Below are positions 15,363-17,298 of a DNA stretch of 17,298 nt, in pieces. Within the stretch, counting starts at the first letter, position 1. Each line of letters opens with the position of its first letter. The DNA lies in the NCBI GenBank assembly GCA_002315505.1, contig DCGX01000082.1:65329-82626 (forward strand). The letters are read 5' to 3'. Under the pieces are notes generated by a model that saw nothing but the letters and a program-made list of their open reading frames with translations, was not told the DNA's origin and searched no databases. Source of the stretch: Ruminococcaceae bacterium UBA1767. Its GTDB lineage: Bacteria > Bacillota > Clostridia > Oscillospirales > Acutalibacteraceae. Position numbers and translations under genes: made by a program.

Positions 15363-15390
15363 TTGACAACAGATTACTTTATGATATAAT
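15363..15390 (+). promoter_or_regulatory. nadE promoter with extended -10
   Basis: TTGACA (15363-15368), a 16-nt spacer and consensus TATAAT (15385-15390) with TGA just upstream as an extended -10 element. It is the strongest promoter match in the window, about 28 nt before the nadE start. Confidence 0.85.
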
Positions 15391-15418
15391 TAAAAGGATA
15401 ATTAAGTAGGTGATTGGT

Positions 15419-17298
15419 TTGTTCGATTTTGTAAGAGTTGCTTGCGCTGTGCCGAAAATCGAGGTCGGCAATGTAACGCATAACACAGACGAAATAATTA
15501 AATATATCAACGAAAATGACGATGCTGATATAATAGTTTTTCCTGAGCTGAGTCTTACAGGTTATACCTGTGCCGATTTGTTTTTTCAGACTTCTTTGCT
15601 TGAGTCGGTTAAACAAAGCATTAAAAAAATTGCAGATATTACCTCGGAAATTAAAAGTGTTGTTGCTGTCGGTGCACCCTTTGCACTTGACGGACAGCTC
15701 TATGATTGTGCATTTCTGCTCAGTAACGGCAGGGTTGACGGAATTTCTGTTAAGACTTTTTTACCGAATCATAACGAATTCTATGAAAAAAGATGGTTTT
15801 CGTCAGCCGATTGCCTTGATACTGAATTCGTTGATTTCCTCGGTGAAAATGTCAGAATCGGTAACAATATAATTTACGATTACAATGGTGTCAAGCTCGG
15901 AGTTGAAATCTGCGAGGATTTATGGGCACCGCTTCCGCCGTCAACTGAGCTTGCATTAAACGGAGCGGAAATAATTCTTAATCTTTCTGCATCCAATGAA
16001 ACAATTATGAAAAGAAAATATCGCACGGAGCTTGTCTGTCAGCAGTCTGCAAGAAATATCTGTGCGTATGTGTATACGTCCGCAGGTATGAGTGAGAGTA
16101 CAACCGATTTGATTTTCTCGGGCCATTCGCTTATCTGTGAAAACGGTGCACTTCTTATGCAGAATGATAAGCTCATTGATGGAGCGTATTGCATTAAGCA
16201 CGATATTGACCTTGGCAAAATTCGTGCTGACAGAATTCATAATAAGACCTATTCGGACTGTAAAAAGCATTATGCCTGTAAGACTGCTACGCAGAAGATT
16301 TCATCTGATTTAGGCTCTGACGGCTCAATTTATAATGTTTCAAAATTGCCGTTTGTTCCGTCTGCGAAGAATGACCGAATCGAAAGATGTATGGATATCT
16401 TCCGAATGCAGGTTGCAGGACTCAGAAAAAGAGTTGAAAAAACAAACGGTAAAATGGTTCTCGGGGTTTCGGGCGGACTTGATTCAACTCTTGCATTGCT
16501 CGTTTGCGCCGAAACTGCCCGTCAGCTCGGCAAGAGTCTTGATAATGTTATTGCGATAACCTTGCCTTGCTTCGGAACAACGAAGCGTACACATTCAAAT
16601 GCGTGGGAGCTTATGGAGAGCCTCGGAGTGCGTTGTCTTGAGATTGATATCAAGGAGGCTTGCACACAGCATTGCAGAGATATCGGACATCCGATTGATA
16701 AGTTTGATGTAACCTATGAGAATATACAGGCTCGTGAACGAACACAGGTGCTTATGGACTTCGCCTGCAAGGAGGGCGGATTTGTTGTCGGCACGGGTGA
16801 CCTCAGTGAGCTTGCACTCGGCTGGTGTACCTATAATGCCGACCATATGAGTATGTATGGTGTTAACTGCTCTGTGCCGAAAACACTTATCCGATGGATG
16901 ATTAGCGCAATTATTGAGTATCAGGTTTTCCCGAAAAGCACAGATGTTTTAAAGGACATCATTGACACGCCGATTTCGCCCGAATTGCTTCCTCCTGACG
17001 AAAACGGCAATATTGCTCAGGAAACGGAAGAAATTATCGGACCATATGCACTGCATGATTTCTTTATGTATTATCTTCTTCGTTTCGGATTTACTCCGAC
17101 AAAGATTTTCCGTCTTGCAAAAATTGCATTTAAGGATGATTTTGACGAAAAAACAATTCTTCATTGGCTTGAAATGTTCTATAAACGCTTCTTTACACAG
17201 CAGTTCAAGAGAAGCTGTCTTCCCGACGGAGTAAAAATCGGTAGTGTCTGCCTTTCACCGAGAGGTGACTGGAGAATGCCGAGCGATGCTTCATATCA
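15419..17298 (+). CDS. nadE: Glutamine-dependent NAD+ synthetase, 3'-truncated by window edge
   Basis: Amidates nicotinic acid adenine dinucleotide to NAD+ using ATP and ammonia released from glutamine by its own N-terminal domain. Of the protein, 626 codons are present and only a short C-terminal piece should be missing, since family members are about 640-650 residues. The nitrilase-like glutaminase triad is E43 (FPELSLTGY), K112 (VKTFLPNHNEFYEKRWF) and C165 (GVEICEDLW). The synthetase domain has the ATP-binding SGGLDS (351-356), and GTGDLSELALGWCTYN (458-473) is diagnostic. TTG at 15419 was chosen because AGGTGA (15408-15413) lies 5 nt upstream; an in-frame GTG at 15410 is possible. The gene has its own strong promoter with adjoining tandem repeats. 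Confidence 0.95.
   Translation, partial: MFDFVRVACAVPKIEVGNVTHNTDEIIKYINENDDADIIVFPELSLTGYTCADLFFQTSLLESVKQSIKKIADITSEIKSVVAVGAPFALDGQLYDCAFLLSNGRVDGISVKTFLPNHNEFYEKRWFSSADCLDTEFVDFLGENVRIGNNIIYDYNGVKLGVEICEDLWAPLPPSTELALNGAEIILNLSASNETIMKRKYRTELVCQQSARNICAYVYTSAGMSESTTDLIFSGHSLICENGALLMQNDKLIDGAYCIKHDIDLGKIRADRIHNKTYSDCKKHYACKTATQKISSDLGSDGSIYNVSKLPFVPSAKNDRIERCMDIFRMQVAGLRKRVEKTNGKMVLGVSGGLDSTLALLVCAETARQLGKSLDNVIAITLPCFGTTKRTHSNAWELMESLGVRCLEIDIKEACTQHCRDIGHPIDKFDVTYENIQARERTQVLMDFACKEGGFVVGTGDLSELALGWCTYNADHMSMYGVNCSVPKTLIRWMISAIIEYQVFPKSTDVLKDIIDTPISPELLPPDENGNIAQETEEIIGPYALHDFFMYYLLRFGFTPTKIFRLAKIAFKDDFDEKTILHWLEMFYKRFFTQQFKRSCLPDGVKIGSVCLSPRGDWRMPSDASY

Noticed and set aside
15570..15872. 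Plus-strand open frame within nadE
   Set aside because: Out of frame with nadE and wholly inside its glutaminase domain; nadE itself is long and clearly coding there.
1..17298. CRISPR array, tRNA/rRNA genes, prophage or defence system
   Set aside because: No regularly spaced repeats, no tRNA or rRNA sequence recognised, and no phage or defence proteins among the clear genes.

Overview
The window looks like chromosome of a low-to-mid GC Gram-positive bacterium of class Clostridia, probably close to the Ruminococcaceae/Oscillospiraceae. This is inference from gene content and style: strong AGGAGG-type ribosome binding sites, several TTG/GTG starts, group II ECF transporter genes next to truA, a DUF5711-type protein, a ClpE-type ATPase and a PASTA-domain kinase-like protein. 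No rRNA, tRNA, CRISPR array or phage genes were seen. Most of the window is core metabolism and cell-envelope housekeeping.

Layout: (1) 1-885 is the 3' part of glmM (aminosugar supply for peptidoglycan), followed by a small inverted-repeat element (about 893-966). (2) 1000-10411 is a long, tightly packed plus-strand cluster: a SAM methyltransferase, ecfA1, ecfA2, a REP-associated (Y1) transposase, ecfT, truA, a DUF5711-like membrane-anchored protein, a CvpA-family membrane protein, pgsA and a ClpE-like AAA+ unfoldase. Genes mostly overlap or lie within 20 nt, so one or a few transcripts are likely. The transposase gene sits between ecfA2 and ecfT and is the only sizeable break. (3) 10469-12124 encodes a secreted GH39-like glycoside hydrolase, which meets a minus-strand acyltransferase (12169-13194) at a shared bidirectional terminator. 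(4) A divergent promoter region (13195-13338) separates that acyltransferase from a zinc-ribbon/kinase-like/PASTA membrane protein (13339-15099). (5) A 319-nt intergenic region with two pairs of direct repeats and a strong extended -10 promoter leads into glutamine-dependent NAD synthetase nadE, which runs off the right edge.

The two points most worth a second look are these. First, the PASTA protein keeps the kinase fold signature but has lost the nucleotide-binding lysine, the HRD aspartate, the metal-binding asparagine and the DFG aspartate, so it is a predicted pseudokinase that may act as a muropeptide or cell-wall sensor without phosphotransfer. Second, the RAYT gene has a REP-like hairpin just upstream, a near-identical copy in inverted orientation inside its own reading frame, and a decayed copy at its 3' end, all embedded within an essential ECF operon. 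I found no convincing wholly new multi-gene system.
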